A DNA stretch of 64,000 nt. Source: Parahalioglobus pacificus. Lineage in GTDB: Bacteria > Pseudomonadota > Gammaproteobacteria > Pseudomonadales > Halieaceae. Below are positions 19,946 through 29,562 of the stretch, one piece after another. The notes under the pieces were generated by a model. It was given only the letters and a program-made list of their open reading frames with translations, did no database searches and was not told the DNA's origin. Both the position numbers and the translations under genes were made by a program. The stretch spans positions 248,001-312,000 of the forward strand of contig NZ_BMYM01000001.1 in assembly GCF_014652275.1 (NCBI RefSeq). The letters run 5' to 3'. How positions within the stretch are numbered: position 1 is the stretch's first letter; each line of letters opens with the position of its first letter.

Positions 19946-20413
19946 ATGAAAGCTATGACCCAAGCCCAGAAGGGTTTTACATTGATCGAACTGATGATCG
20001 TGATCGCGATCGTTGGCATTCTGGCGGCAATTGCGCTGCCTGCGTATCAAGACTACGTTGTGCGCTCAAAGATGTCTGAGCCGCTGGCGCAGCTGGCAGA
20101 AGCAAAAACTACGGTAACTGAGTATTACTCAGCAATTGGTGCGCTGCCAACGATTGCTCAGGCAGGCATCAACACTAACCCGAACAAGGATATTATTAAG
20201 TCGCTGAATTTCACGACTAATGCCAACGGCGCGATTCTCGCTGCGGTTATGCAGCCGGATGTTGTACCGGGAGACGCCGGAGGCGTCCAGAGCTTTATCC
20301 TGTCTGGTACGGTGAACGCAACCGATCGCACAATTCAGTGGAAGTGTAAGCAACCAGCATCCAATGCCATTGATATTAAGTATCTCCCTGCGAACTGCCG
20401 TAACCCTAACTAA
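19946..20413 (+). CDS. pilA: Type IV major pilin PilA
   Basis: This is a type IVa pilin subunit of 155 residues. The leader ends in AQKG and the mature protein starts [20 protein letters not shown], with Glu5 and the long hydrophobic helix. Near the C-terminus two cysteines (in WKCKQP and PANCR) form the expected disulfide loop. The ATG at 19946 is preferred because the AAGGGA ribosome-binding site ends nine bases before it; an ATG three codons later would give the shorter seven-residue leader more usual for PilA. The protein has several Ser/Thr residues in its globular part that could be glycosylated by the downstream genes. A strong terminator follows. Confidence 0.95.
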   Translation: MKAMTQAQKGFTLIELMIVIAIVGILAAIALPAYQDYVVRSKMSEPLAQLAEAKTTVTEYYSAIGALPTIAQAGINTNPNKDIIKSLNFTTNANGAILAAVMQPDVVPGDAGGVQSFILSGTVNATDRTIQWKCKQPASNAIDIKYLPANCRNPN

Positions 20414-20437
20414 GGGTAACCGCAAGCGAGACAAAGG

Positions 20438-20462
20438 AGCCCGGGCAATGCCCGGGCTTTTT
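20438..20462 (+). terminator. Rho-independent terminator after pilA
   Basis: A perfect 9-bp stem AGCCCGGGC / GCCCGGGCT with loop AAT is followed by five T residues. It lies 25 bases after the pilA stop and 37 bases before the next gene, so the downstream genes should receive only readthrough or have their own promoter. Confidence 0.9.
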
Positions 20463-20498
20463 CGTTATCGTTTGCGCTCCGTCAGTAAATGATTTTCC

Positions 20499-22445
20499 AT
20501 GCATCCGACTTCCCCGTCGCCGTCATTTCTCAAAATTCGAGACCGCTATTGGTTTTGCTTGAGCATCACCGCTGTGGTTCTAGCCTACCTGCCAGGCTTT
20601 TGGGGTGGGTTTGCGTTCGATGACACCGTCGTAATACGTGACAATGAACGGCTTCAGCAAAATCTTGAAATATTCGATAACTGGCGCACTGCAGCTCAAG
20701 GGTTCAGTGGTCATCGGCCCCTTAGTATGCTCAGCTTCGCCGCCACTGGCGTCCTTTCGCCGGGCGAGGTAACCCCACTTTCGGTCAAGGTTGGTAACCT
20801 TGGGCTTCATTTAGGGCTGGCAGTTGCCATCTATTGCTGGATCTTCGTTTTGCTAAGTTACTCGCCTGTGCTGAAGTTTGCGCGGCGAGAAGCGCAATAC
20901 ATTGCTCTGGTATCGAGTGCTCTGTGGATGCTGCACCCACTCCACGTCTCAACGGTCCTTTATTCAGTACAGCGAATGACGCAGCTTTCTGCTTTTTTTG
21001 TTGTTCTCGGGCTCTACTTTTTCTGTAAATGTCGAGCCCGGTGGGCGTTACGAACCCCGAGAATGGTCGATCTCTCCGCGGCGAGCATATGGCTGACTTT
21101 ACTTACTTGGTTCGCTTATCAAAGTAAAGAGAACGGCATACTCCTGCCATGGTTGTTAGTTGTTATAGAGCTAGCATTCTATCGTGGAACTTGGGGAGGA
21201 AAGCGTAATATCGCTCTTTATTGGACATCCTGGCTGGCTTTCGTTGCGCCATTGCTTATTGTCTTTCTTTGGGTAGTGACGTCTCCGAGTTACCTTTTGG
21301 CCGGGTATGAGTTACGCGATTTCACGCTAACAGAACGACTAATGACCCAAGGGAGAGTTCTGTGGACTTACATGAGTTGGACTCTTTTTCCAAACGTCTT
21401 CTCCATGGGGTTTCATCATGACGATATTCCTATTTCGCTATCGCTACTGCAGCCGCTCACAACAATAATTTCGCTAATTGCTTGGGGTGTTGCACTCTCT
21501 TTGGCATTTGCATTGAGAGAGCGTGCCCCGTTTTTCTTTTTTGCCGTCGTATTTTTCCTTGTTGCCCATAGCGTAGAGTCTTCTCTTATCCCTCTAGAGA
21601 TCGTTTATGAGCATAGAAATTATCTACCAAGCATTGGCGTGTGCTTATTCACTGCAGTTTTGTTCTATCGCGTATCTACACGCCTCTCGTATCAACTGAA
21701 ATGGGCCCCGGTTGCCTTGGTTTTTTTGATTTATTTTGTCGGTACGTCACTACGTGCATACAGTTGGGGGGACGATTTTCGGTTTGCGCGCGACAATTTG
21801 GCACGACACCCGGAGTCTGCGAGAAGTAACTATTTTTACGGGAATGCTCTTTTGCGTCAGCTTCGTCAAGAAAGTCTGAGGGGGCAGGTAAGCTCTAAGT
21901 CGATAGAGGCCGCAGCTGTTGGGCGTCACTATCTCGAGCGTATGCACCAGTTGGAGCCAAGCGATATTGGCGCGCTTACCATGCTGTACTACATCGACAG
22001 TACGCTTTATCCCACGCTGGGCACGACAGAGCGCTGGCTAGAATCAATACTTGTGACCTTAGAAGACCCTTCTACAAATCTGTCCCCGACGGAAAGAAAC
22101 GCAGTCGCTCTACTATTTGAGTGTTCGGGCTCTGGCGAGTGCGCGATGTCTCAGGACAGTTTATTGAGTCTGATCAGACTTGTCGTGAGCCGTAAGGATG
22201 TAGGCGTCGATATTGCCGTCTTGCTTAAGGTTTATTCCAGTGCCGGCGGTGATCGCAATCTGATTATGAAGGCGCTGGGTGAAGCAATGCCAGTAGGAGA
22301 GGCATCCTTTGGCTCCGTGAACTCAACCGCAGAGGCGATTAGAGATCGAGACTTTGCTTTGATGTACGTGCGACTGCTCAATTGGGTTAGGGCAGATGTG
22401 GGCTCTAGAGACATTTACCTACAAAGCAAGATTTTCGAAAATTGA
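20499..22445 (+). CDS. TMTC-like multi-membrane protein, candidate GT-C glycosyltransferase (first of a tandem pair)
   Basis: The 648-residue product has about 10-12 membrane segments over residues 1-420 and a soluble, helical C-terminal region. The first periplasmic loop has a DD pair (GFAFDDTVVIRDN, about residues 38-50), then GHRPLSMLSFA. Later come LHPLHVSTVLYSVQRM, SKENG, and the signature YEHRNYLPSIG (about 370-380). A DD motif in loop 1 together with an E-R-x-YLP motif is what I associate with GT-C enzymes of the TMTC/DUF1736 type, whose C-termini carry TPR-like helices. Its position directly after the pilA terminator suggests a pilin-modifying transferase; substrate and sugar are unknown. 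The gene looks more A/T-rich than its surroundings. Confidence 0.6.
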   Translation: MHPTSPSPSFLKIRDRYWFCLSITAVVLAYLPGFWGGFAFDDTVVIRDNERLQQNLEIFDNWRTAAQGFSGHRPLSMLSFAATGVLSPGEVTPLSVKVGNLGLHLGLAVAIYCWIFVLLSYSPVLKFARREAQYIALVSSALWMLHPLHVSTVLYSVQRMTQLSAFFVVLGLYFFCKCRARWALRTPRMVDLSAASIWLTLLTWFAYQSKENGILLPWLLVVIELAFYRGTWGGKRNIALYWTSWLAFVAPLLIVFLWVVTSPSYLLAGYELRDFTLTERLMTQGRVLWTYMSWTLFPNVFSMGFHHDDIPISLSLLQPLTTIISLIAWGVALSLAFALRERAPFFFFAVVFFLVAHSVESSLIPLEIVYEHRNYLPSIGVCLFTAVLFYRVSTRLSYQLKWAPVALVFLIYFVGTSLRAYSWGDDFRFARDNLARHPESARSNYFYGNALLRQLRQESLRGQVSSKSIEAAAVGRHYLERMHQLEPSDIGALTMLYYIDSTLYPTLGTTERWLESILVTLEDPSTNLSPTERNAVALLFECSGSGECAMSQDSLLSLIRLVVSRKDVGVDIAVLLKVYSSAGGDRNLIMKALGEAMPVGEASFGSVNSTAEAIRDRDFALMYVRLLNWVRADVGSRDIYLQSKIFEN

Positions 22446-24358
22446 TGGTGTCATCGAGAATCCTCAGCCGGATTGGTGCCGTACTTTCACTTCTGGGCAT
22501 CTCTCTGCTTACCCTGTGGTTGTATCAGCCCGGTATCGCTGACTTTTGGACTCTTGATGATCGTGCTGCAGTAGTTGCGCTCACAGATAGGGCAGCGGAA
22601 AGCAGTGACAGTCTGAGGTCTATTTTTGGCGCTTTGGCCGGCGGTCCTTTGGGGAGGCCAGTTTCTGCACTCTCATTTGTGGCGCAGGATGCAGTGATCC
22701 CAATTTCCCCGAGCGGCGGCAAGGCAGTAAACCTCGTGTTACACCTCGTGTGTGCATTTCTTGTCACGCTCTTCGCGTACAGCCTTTTTCGAGGCGGGGC
22801 TGCGAGCTGGCACAGCATGGCATTAGCTTTGTTGGCTGGAGCTGCATGGTTGGTTGCACCGCTGCAAGTCAGCACGGTGCTATATGTGACGCAACGAATG
22901 GCCATCCTGGCGTGCTTGTTCAGTCTGGTAGCGATGTTGGCTTATCTGCGGGTGAGGTTGTATGCGCTGCAATCAAAAAGCCTGGTAGGGTGGACATTGA
23001 TCGGCATCTTGGCGATGTCGCTTGCAGTGTTTTCCAAAGAAAATGCGGTGGTTGTTCTGGCAATACCGTTGGCGCTGGAGACTCTTTGGTTCAGGTCTTA
23101 CGCAGGGGACGAAGAGATAGAGCAGGCCTGGTGCAAGCGCGTATTCTGGGTTACCGCCGTGTTCCTTTTGGGTGGGCTCGTTCTCTGTTCGCTCTATTGG
23201 TCGAGTCTCGTTGCTGGTTACGCTAATCGACCTTTTTCGTTTTCAGAAAGGCTGATTACTCAGTGCTACATTCTCTGGGACTACATCGCTCAGTTTTACA
23301 CACCCGAGATGAAGCGTATGGGTGTATATCATGATGACGTCACCCTCGATTGGGCTAGAACGCGCAGTTGGATCGCGATTGTGGGCTGGTCTTCATTGAT
23401 AGCATTGCTGGCGTTATCACCCCTTCACATTGCTATTTCTCGAGTCGCGTTCTGCTTGGTCTTTTTCTTCATTTGTCACGGTATCGAGTCCACGGTTTTG
23501 CCGCTGGAAATGTACTTCGAGCATAGGAACTATTTACCCAGTGTTGGGCTGGCGTTATTGATCCCAACCATCGTTTGGTTGTTTGGGCGTTTCGGCTCGG
23601 TACTGGTACCTCCGCTTATTGCCGTTTTTTGTGTTTACATTGTTCTCCAGGTGGCAAGTGCAGGTGCGCTTGTGCGGTATTGGTCGTCCAGTCAACTTTT
23701 CACAACCTTTCAACTCGCGGGTCATCCGACCTCGTTTAGAGCCAATACAGATTTTGCCTACTTGCTTGCTACCGTGGGCGGGGCTGAAGAGGCGCTGGAA
23801 TACTCGAAAAAGGCCCACTTTTTGTCTTCGGAATCTGGGGCAGACTGGTTAGTCCGAGATGCTGCCCTGATATGTATCTCGAAGCCGTCTGAATTGCAGC
23901 CATTGGAAGCGCATTATCCAAGAACCATCACTCCCGACCAGCTGGGAGCCGCCACAGGTATTCACAGGTTAGTGCGGCTTCTGGAAGACGAGCGATGTGA
24001 CGCCAGAGACTTCGCTGATTTCTTTCTGGGATTGGAAGTGGATGCAGCGCAGATTTCCGAGGTCGACCTAAGTATAGATATGAGCAATCTAATTTCACGG
24101 CTACTTTCGGTGATTGGGAAAAAGGAGGCTGCTTTGGTATACCTAGATACGGTACTCTCGCAGCACCCTGCGCACATAAGATCCCGCCTGATGCGCCTGC
24201 AATACCGCCTAGAGGTGGAGCGGTATCAGATCGCGGCTCAAGACTACAGAGAGCTGGTTCAGCTGGATGAGCAGGACAAAATGCTCGATTCAGAGCGGCA
24301 AACGCTATCGCTCTATCACGAATATTTTCGAACGCTTAATAAAGCCAGAGCGAACTGA
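22445..24358 (+). CDS. TMTC-like multi-membrane protein, candidate GT-C glycosyltransferase (second of a tandem pair)
   Basis: This 637-residue protein is a clear paralogue of the gene before it. Shared blocks in the same order are FWTLDDRAAVV, LGRPVSALSFVAQ, KAVNLVLHLVCA, LQVSTVLYVTQRMA, SKENAVVV, GYANRPFSFSERLITQC and FEHRNYLPSVGL (about residues 358-369). About 10-12 membrane segments precede a helical C-terminal region with TPR-like character (AEEALEYSKKAHFLS and following). The ATG overlaps the previous stop (TGATG), so the two are co-translated and may work together or add successive sugars. Function is inferred from architecture and location only. Confidence 0.6.
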   Translation: MVSSRILSRIGAVLSLLGISLLTLWLYQPGIADFWTLDDRAAVVALTDRAAESSDSLRSIFGALAGGPLGRPVSALSFVAQDAVIPISPSGGKAVNLVLHLVCAFLVTLFAYSLFRGGAASWHSMALALLAGAAWLVAPLQVSTVLYVTQRMAILACLFSLVAMLAYLRVRLYALQSKSLVGWTLIGILAMSLAVFSKENAVVVLAIPLALETLWFRSYAGDEEIEQAWCKRVFWVTAVFLLGGLVLCSLYWSSLVAGYANRPFSFSERLITQCYILWDYIAQFYTPEMKRMGVYHDDVTLDWARTRSWIAIVGWSSLIALLALSPLHIAISRVAFCLVFFFICHGIESTVLPLEMYFEHRNYLPSVGLALLIPTIVWLFGRFGSVLVPPLIAVFCVYIVLQVASAGALVRYWSSSQLFTTFQLAGHPTSFRANTDFAYLLATVGGAEEALEYSKKAHFLSSESGADWLVRDAALICISKPSELQPLEAHYPRTITPDQLGAATGIHRLVRLLEDERCDARDFADFFLGLEVDAAQISEVDLSIDMSNLISRLLSVIGKKEAALVYLDTVLSQHPAHIRSRLMRLQYRLEVERYQIAAQDYRELVQLDEQDKMLDSERQTLSLYHEYFRTLNKARAN

Positions 24359-24444
24359 GCTCCGTGAATGACTAGGTGCCGCCGCTCGGCGCTGATAGAC
24401 TTAAGGCGATTCCGGCCAATACACATGACGACAGTTAACAGGCA

Positions 24445-25308
24445 ATGCTCTCAATAGTTATCCCTGCTAAAAATGAAGCCGGCGGTCTGGAAAAATTCCT
24501 CCCGAGGCTTTTGGAGCTCCATCCCGACGCTGAAGTCATTGTGGTAAACGATGGCTCAACTGACGACACTGCATCTGTTGCTGAGAGCGCAGGGGCGCAG
24601 GTTGTGACGCACGCTTATTCAAAAGGCAATGGTGCGGCTATCAAAAGCGGTGCCAGAGCAGCCACCGGCGATGTCATTGTTTTTATGGATGGTGACGGTC
24701 AGCACAACCCGGAAGATATCTCACGGCTGCTGGCCGAGTGGGATAAAGGCTATGATTTGGTTGTCGGGGCGCGTAGTGGGTTATCTTCGCAAGCCAGCGT
24801 AGCTCGCTGGAGCGCCAACACGTTATACAACAAACTAGCCAGTTGGATGGTGGGCCATAAGATCGCAGATCTAACCTCAGGCTTTCGCGCTGTCCGTCGG
24901 AAAAAGTTTCTCGAGTTTCTCTACCTGCTACCGAACGGTTTCAGCTACCCAACCACCTCTACCATGGCTTTCTTCCGTGCAGGCTATTCGGTGGGATTTA
25001 TCCCTATTGATGTGGCGCAGCGTATTGGGACCAGTCATATCAACATGTGGCGTGATGGTGTCCGATTCTTCTTGATCATCTTCAAGATTGGCACCCTTTA
25101 TTCACCTCTAAAGGTGTACTTCCCCGTCGCGGCTCTGATGGCGGGATTGGGTGTCTTGAACTACCTGGCCACGGCATTTGCGACAGGGTCTTTTCGTTTC
25201 ACCAACATGAGCACACTGCTTATTCTGGCCGGCATCCTCGTGTTTCTCATCGGCTTGCTCTCCGAGCAGTTAACGAACCTTCAATACAAAGACATCCACG
25301 ACGACTAG
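24445..25308 (+). CDS. GT2 glycosyltransferase, polyprenyl-phosphate sugar synthase-like
   Basis: The 287-residue protein has an N-terminal GT-A domain of the dolichyl-phosphate-mannose-synthase type: IVIPAKNEAGGLEKF (about residues 4-18), VIVVNDGSTDDT (about 32-43), GNGAAIKSG, and the metal-binding FMDGDGQHNPEDI (about 79-91). Two hydrophobic segments at the C-terminus (about 228-247 and 258-276) anchor it to the membrane. Enzymes of this class load a sugar onto a polyprenyl phosphate, the donor used by GT-C transferases, which fits the two candidate GT-C genes immediately upstream. The sugar cannot be predicted. Confidence 0.85.
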   Translation: MLSIVIPAKNEAGGLEKFLPRLLELHPDAEVIVVNDGSTDDTASVAESAGAQVVTHAYSKGNGAAIKSGARAATGDVIVFMDGDGQHNPEDISRLLAEWDKGYDLVVGARSGLSSQASVARWSANTLYNKLASWMVGHKIADLTSGFRAVRRKKFLEFLYLLPNGFSYPTTSTMAFFRAGYSVGFIPIDVAQRIGTSHINMWRDGVRFFLIIFKIGTLYSPLKVYFPVAALMAGLGVLNYLATAFATGSFRFTNMSTLLILAGILVFLIGLLSEQLTNLQYKDIHDD

Positions 25309-25371
25309 CTGGCGTCTTTTCACTGCAGGGTGGGCAGTACCTGCCGCCGCAAACGTTCCTGTTGATACAAG

Positions 25372-25851
25372 TTAGTAGGGCACCGGCAACGCTAGCGTCT
25401 CTTTCACCTGCTCCATCACGACATAACTGGTGGACTCCTGAACGCCCGGAAGCGTGAGCAGTGTCTCCCCGAGAAACTCTCGATAGGCGGACATATCGGC
25501 GACGCGGGCTTTAATCAGATAATCGAAGTTGCCTGAAACCAGGTAACACTCCTGCACCTCCGGGAGGTCAAACGCGCTGCGTTTAAACTCTTCGAAGATG
25601 TCCTGGGAGGTACGGTTAAGGCGAATTTGTACGAAGACGACCAGCCCGCGGTCAAGGTATTCCGGGTTCAGCATCGCCTGGTATCCCCGAATCACGTCCT
25701 CTCGCTCCAGCCGCTTTACACGCTCTTTGCAGGGTGTAGTGCTGAGCCCAATCTCACGGGATAGCTCTGCGAAGCTGGTACGAGCATCCTTTTGCAGCAC
25801 CCTGAGGATGTTGCGATCGATTTTGTTCAGTTCATGAAGTTTGCGGCGCAT
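25372..25851 (-). CDS. Lrp/AsnC family transcriptional regulator
   Basis: The 159-residue protein has an N-terminal helix-turn-helix (about residues 8-55, with ARTSFAELSREIGLSTTPCKERVKRLE) and a C-terminal RAM ligand-binding domain (about 70-150, with QECYLVSGNFDYLIKARVADM). This matches Lrp itself in length and motifs. It is divergently transcribed from alanine dehydrogenase with 183 bp between them, so it very likely controls ald, with an amino acid such as alanine as effector. The same layout is known in other bacteria where Lrp-type proteins activate ald. Confidence 0.92.
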   Translation of the reverse strand: MRRKLHELNKIDRNILRVLQKDARTSFAELSREIGLSTTPCKERVKRLEREDVIRGYQAMLNPEYLDRGLVVFVQIRLNRTSQDIFEEFKRSAFDLPEVQECYLVSGNFDYLIKARVADMSAYREFLGETLLTLPGVQESTSYVVMEQVKETLALPVPY

Positions 25852-25917
25852 AGCCTGTCTCCGGGTTATATGCAGTGACGGTTTTGCTGTGTATTGGCTA
25901 TGAGTCAGACGAATACA

Positions 25918-25938
25918 CTGAATATATAAAATATACAG
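25918..25938. promoter_or_regulatory. A/T-rich dyad, candidate Lrp-family operator between lrp-like gene and ald
   Basis: A 21-bp imperfect palindrome with ends CTG and CAG and an all-A/T core (8 of 10 positions pair around the centre at 25928) sits in the divergent intergenic region. Lrp operators are A/T-rich dyads of this shape (YAG...CTR). It is about 97 bp upstream of ald and 67 bp upstream of the regulator start. No binding data are available from sequence. Confidence 0.45.
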
Positions 25939-26034
25939 TCGAAGCGGCTGCTAATGCTATCCATAAATAGCGAAAAAGTCTGAAATCAATCGCTAGACTA
26001 TTGACTTCGATAACGCAGTCGGAGTGCGCTTGCT

Positions 26035-27174
26035 ATGTTGATTGGTGTCCCCAAGGAAATTAAGAACCACGAATACCGTATTGGCCTGACGCCTGCGGGT
26101 GTGAAGGAGTTGGTGAGTCACGGCCATCAAGTGATGGTGCAATCGAATGGCGGAGAAGCTATCGGCTTCGACAACAACCAGTATGTCGCTGCGGGTGCCG
26201 AGATCGTCTCTGAAGCCCCCGAAATTTTCGCGCGTGCGGACATGATTATCAAAGTGAAAGAACCCCAACCCAACGAGTGCCGGATGCTGCGCCAGAGTCA
26301 GACTGTCTTCACGTACTTGCACTTGGCGCCCGATCCCGAGCAAGCAAGACTGCTGCTGGAGTCCGGTGCAACCTGCATTGCCTATGAAACAGTGACCTCT
26401 AACGGCCGCGGCTTGCCGCTATTGGCGCCCATGAGTGAAGTTGCCGGTCGTATGTCGGTTCAGGCTGGCGCCCACAACCTTGAAAAAGCCCAGGGTGGTA
26501 ATGGCATGTTGCTGGGTGGAGTGCCCGGGGTGGAGCCTGCCAAGGTACTGGTCATTGGTGGTGGTGTGGTTGGCATCAATGCCGCACGCATGGCCATGGG
26601 TCTAGGTGCAGACGTCACGCTGCTAGATCGCTCACTGGACAGGCTGAAGGAACTGGACATGATCTTCGGCGGACGTCTGAAAACGGTCTACTCCACAGAG
26701 GATGCCATTGAGCGTCATGCGTTAGAGGCCGATCTGGTAGTAGGCGCGGTATTGATCCCTGGTGCAGCTGCCCCCAAATTGATCACCCGCGAGCTAGTTT
26801 CCCGGATGAAGAAAGGTGCAGTGATGGTCGATGTGGCCATCGACCAGGGCGGGTGTTTCGAAACCTCGCGCGCCACAACGCACCAGGAACCTACCTACGT
26901 GGTGGATGGTGTGGTTCATTACTGCGTGGCGAACATGCCCGGTGGCGTAGCGCGCAGCTCAACCATGGCGCTGACCAATGCCACCTTGCCCTATGCGCTG
27001 GCGTTGGCCGATAAGGGCGTTGATGTCGCACTGGCGGATGATGAGCATTTGCGAAACGGGCTTAACGTTCACGCCGGTATGGTCACGTATGAGGCCGTTG
27101 CGGATGCGCTGGGTTACGACTATGTGTCAGCGATGGATGCGCTGGCACGCGCAGCGCTACAGCAAACGGCGTAA
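26035..27174 (+). CDS. ald: Alanine dehydrogenase
   Basis: Ald interconverts L-alanine and pyruvate with NAD and ammonia, allowing alanine to be used as carbon and nitrogen source. The 379-residue protein begins [20 protein letters not shown], the family signature, and has the NAD-binding glycine-rich loop [20 protein letters not shown] (about residues 173-192), followed by the catalytic-domain segment [19 protein letters not shown]. Length is close to the usual 370. The divergent Lrp-type gene and the dyad between them point to amino-acid-responsive control. Confidence 0.96.
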   Translation: MLIGVPKEIKNHEYRIGLTPAGVKELVSHGHQVMVQSNGGEAIGFDNNQYVAAGAEIVSEAPEIFARADMIIKVKEPQPNECRMLRQSQTVFTYLHLAPDPEQARLLLESGATCIAYETVTSNGRGLPLLAPMSEVAGRMSVQAGAHNLEKAQGGNGMLLGGVPGVEPAKVLVIGGGVVGINAARMAMGLGADVTLLDRSLDRLKELDMIFGGRLKTVYSTEDAIERHALEADLVVGAVLIPGAAAPKLITRELVSRMKKGAVMVDVAIDQGGCFETSRATTHQEPTYVVDGVVHYCVANMPGGVARSSTMALTNATLPYALALADKGVDVALADDEHLRNGLNVHAGMVTYEAVADALGYDYVSAMDALARAALQQTA

Positions 27175-27216
27175 GTAATCCCCCTATAGGAATACCTGGT
27201 AGTGGCAGGTCCTGTT

Positions 27217-27248
27217 GCCCGCTAGCTGAGAAGCCAGCGGGCTTTTTT
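27217..27248 (+). terminator. Rho-independent terminator after ald
   Basis: The stem GCCCGCT / AGCGGGC (27217-27223 and 27236-27242), extended inward by GCT/AGC across one mismatch with loop GAGA, is followed by six T residues. It ends nine bases before the convergent glcB stop. Confidence 0.88.
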
Positions 27249-27256
27249 ATGTCCGA

Positions 27257-29434
27257 CTAGTGAGTCGCCTGTGCCTTATACTCCCGACGGCGCGCGTGCA
27301 GCACGGGCTCGGTGTAACCGCTGGGTTGTTCCTTACCCTTGAACACGAGATCGCAAGCGGCTTGGAATGCCACACTGCCTGCGAAGTCTGTTGCCATGGG
27401 CGTGTACGCAGGGTCGCTGGCATTCTGAGCGTCCACGACGCCCGCCATGCGCTCCATGGTTTCGCGCACCTGCGCCTCACTTACCACACCATGGTGCAGC
27501 CAATTGGCAATGTGCTGGCTTGAGATCCTGAGTGTTGCGCGATCTTCCATAAGGCCCACATCGTTGATGTCAGGCACCTTGGAACAGCCTACGCCCTGAT
27601 CAATCCAGCGCACTACGTAGCCCAGAATTCCCTGAGCATTGTTGTCCAACTCACGCTGAATATCTTCAGCACTCAGTCCCTCAGCACCCTTTAACGGGAT
27701 GGTGAGGATGTCATCCAGTGCAGCATGCTGCCGCTGCAGGATTTCGTCCTGCCTCGCGGACACGCTCACCGCGTGATAGTGAGTGGCATGCAGGGTAGCG
27801 GCCGTGGGGGAGGGTACCCATGCCGTGTTAGCTCCCGCGCGCGGATGACCGATTTTTGTCTCCAGCATTTCTGCCATCAGGTCGGGCATGGCCCACATGC
27901 CTTTGCCAATCTGTGCTTTGCCCTTCAAGCCGCACTCTAAGCCGGTATCCACATTCCAGTCTTCATAGGCATTGATCCAGGGCTCCTGCTTCATCGCGCC
28001 CTTCGGAGTCATTGCCCCGGCCAGCATCGAGGTGTGGATCTCATCACCGGTCCGGTCCAGGAAGCCGGTGTTGATGAACACCACCCGCTGTTTGGCGCGA
28101 CGAATACACTCCTTCAGATTAACCGTCGTGCGGCGCTCTTCATCCATAATGCCCAACTTGAGGGTGTTGCGCGTAAGGCCGAGCGCATCCTCAATGCGGT
28201 CAAACAGCTCACAGGTAAAGCTGACCTCGTCCGGCCCGTGCATTTTCGGTTTTACGATGTACACGCTGCCGCAGCGGGAGTTACTGATATCGCCATCATT
28301 TTTCAGGTCATGCATGGCGATGAGCGCCGTGAACATACCGTCCATGATGCCTTCGGGAATCTCGTTACCGGCATTATCAACAATGGCTTCGTTGGTCATC
28401 AGGTGTCCCACGTTGCGCACGAACATGAGGCTGCGGCCAGGCAGCGACATCGGGCTGCCATTAGCGGCAGTGAAACGGCGATCGGGATTGAGCTTTCGAG
28501 TTTGTGTGCTGCCGCCCTTGGAGAATGATTCGCTGAGATCACCGCGCATCAGTCCCAGCCAGTTGGTGTAGACAATTGCCTTGTCCTCGGCATCAACGGC
28601 TGCCACCGAGTCCTCACAATCCTGAATCGTGGTTAGTGCGGATTCCAACACCAGGTCCTTGATCCCAGCAGCATCAGTCGCGCCGATGGGGCTGGTGGGG
28701 TCGATCTGGATTTCCACATGCAGGCCGTTGTGCTTCACAACGATGCAGGTGGGCGCATTGTTTTCGCCGCAGTACCCTATGAACTGCGAGGGGTCTTCCA
28801 ACGATGTGATCTTGCCTTCGGCCAGCACCACCTGCAATTTGCCACCCACGACCGTGTAGGCGCGTGCGTCGGTGTGGTCTCCGGTCGATAAGGGGAAATA
28901 ACTGTTCAGAAACTGTCTCGCCCAGGCGATGACTTTGTCGCCCCGCACCGGGTTGTAGCCACCGGCGCGCTCGGCGCCGTCGGCCTCTGAAATTACGTCG
29001 GTGCCATACAGTGCATCGTAGAGGCTGCCCCAGCGAGCGTTTGCCGCGTTCAGTGCGTAGCGCGCATTCATTACCGGTACCACCAGCTGTGGTCCGGCAA
29101 TGGCAGCAACCTCCGGGTCTACGTGCTCGGTTTCCAGTTGGAAGTCATCCCCCTCGGGTAGCAGATAACCAATCTCTTGAAGAAATGCCTTGTAGGCATC
29201 GCGGTCATAGTCCGCGCCCGGGTTGGCTGTGTGCCAGGCATCGATCTTGGCCTGCATGTCATCCCGAATGGCCAGCAACTCTTTGTTCCGCGGTCCCAGG
29301 TCTCGCACGATGGATTCAAGCGCCGCCCAAAAGTCAGCGGGTGTAACACCGGTGCCTGGTGCGATGTCTTGCTCAAGCAGTGTATGAAGGGTTTTGGCCA
29401 CTTGCAGGCCGCCGCACTGAACGCGCTCAGTCAT
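27257..29434 (-). CDS. glcB: Malate synthase G
   Basis: Malate synthase G condenses glyoxylate with acetyl-CoA to malate in the glyoxylate/glycolate pathway. The 725-residue length is that of isoform G rather than the shorter isoform A. The N-terminus [20 protein letters not shown] and the catalytic-core segments (for example [19 protein letters not shown]-like text near residue 330, [14 protein letters not shown] and [15 protein letters not shown]) are characteristic. It is convergent with ald and lies 128 bp downstream of a same-strand LysR gene, which may regulate it. No aceA is in the window. Confidence 0.96.
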   Translation of the reverse strand: MTERVQCGGLQVAKTLHTLLEQDIAPGTGVTPADFWAALESIVRDLGPRNKELLAIRDDMQAKIDAWHTANPGADYDRDAYKAFLQEIGYLLPEGDDFQLETEHVDPEVAAIAGPQLVVPVMNARYALNAANARWGSLYDALYGTDVISEADGAERAGGYNPVRGDKVIAWARQFLNSYFPLSTGDHTDARAYTVVGGKLQVVLAEGKITSLEDPSQFIGYCGENNAPTCIVVKHNGLHVEIQIDPTSPIGATDAAGIKDLVLESALTTIQDCEDSVAAVDAEDKAIVYTNWLGLMRGDLSESFSKGGSTQTRKLNPDRRFTAANGSPMSLPGRSLMFVRNVGHLMTNEAIVDNAGNEIPEGIMDGMFTALIAMHDLKNDGDISNSRCGSVYIVKPKMHGPDEVSFTCELFDRIEDALGLTRNTLKLGIMDEERRTTVNLKECIRRAKQRVVFINTGFLDRTGDEIHTSMLAGAMTPKGAMKQEPWINAYEDWNVDTGLECGLKGKAQIGKGMWAMPDLMAEMLETKIGHPRAGANTAWVPSPTAATLHATHYHAVSVSARQDEILQRQHAALDDILTIPLKGAEGLSAEDIQRELDNNAQGILGYVVRWIDQGVGCSKVPDINDVGLMEDRATLRISSQHIANWLHHGVVSEAQVRETMERMAGVVDAQNASDPAYTPMATDFAGSVAFQAACDLVFKGKEQPSGYTEPVLHARRREYKAQATH

Positions 29435-29562
29435 TGTCTCGATCCTTACTGGCTGATGGGAGCTACGCGATCCCGTTTACTGCGCGCGAGTCTAAGAAAA
29501 CTGCCGCCATTTGCCTAATTTATCGCCTATATCGCAGCCATTCTCGTCGTGAATGCTTGGCG

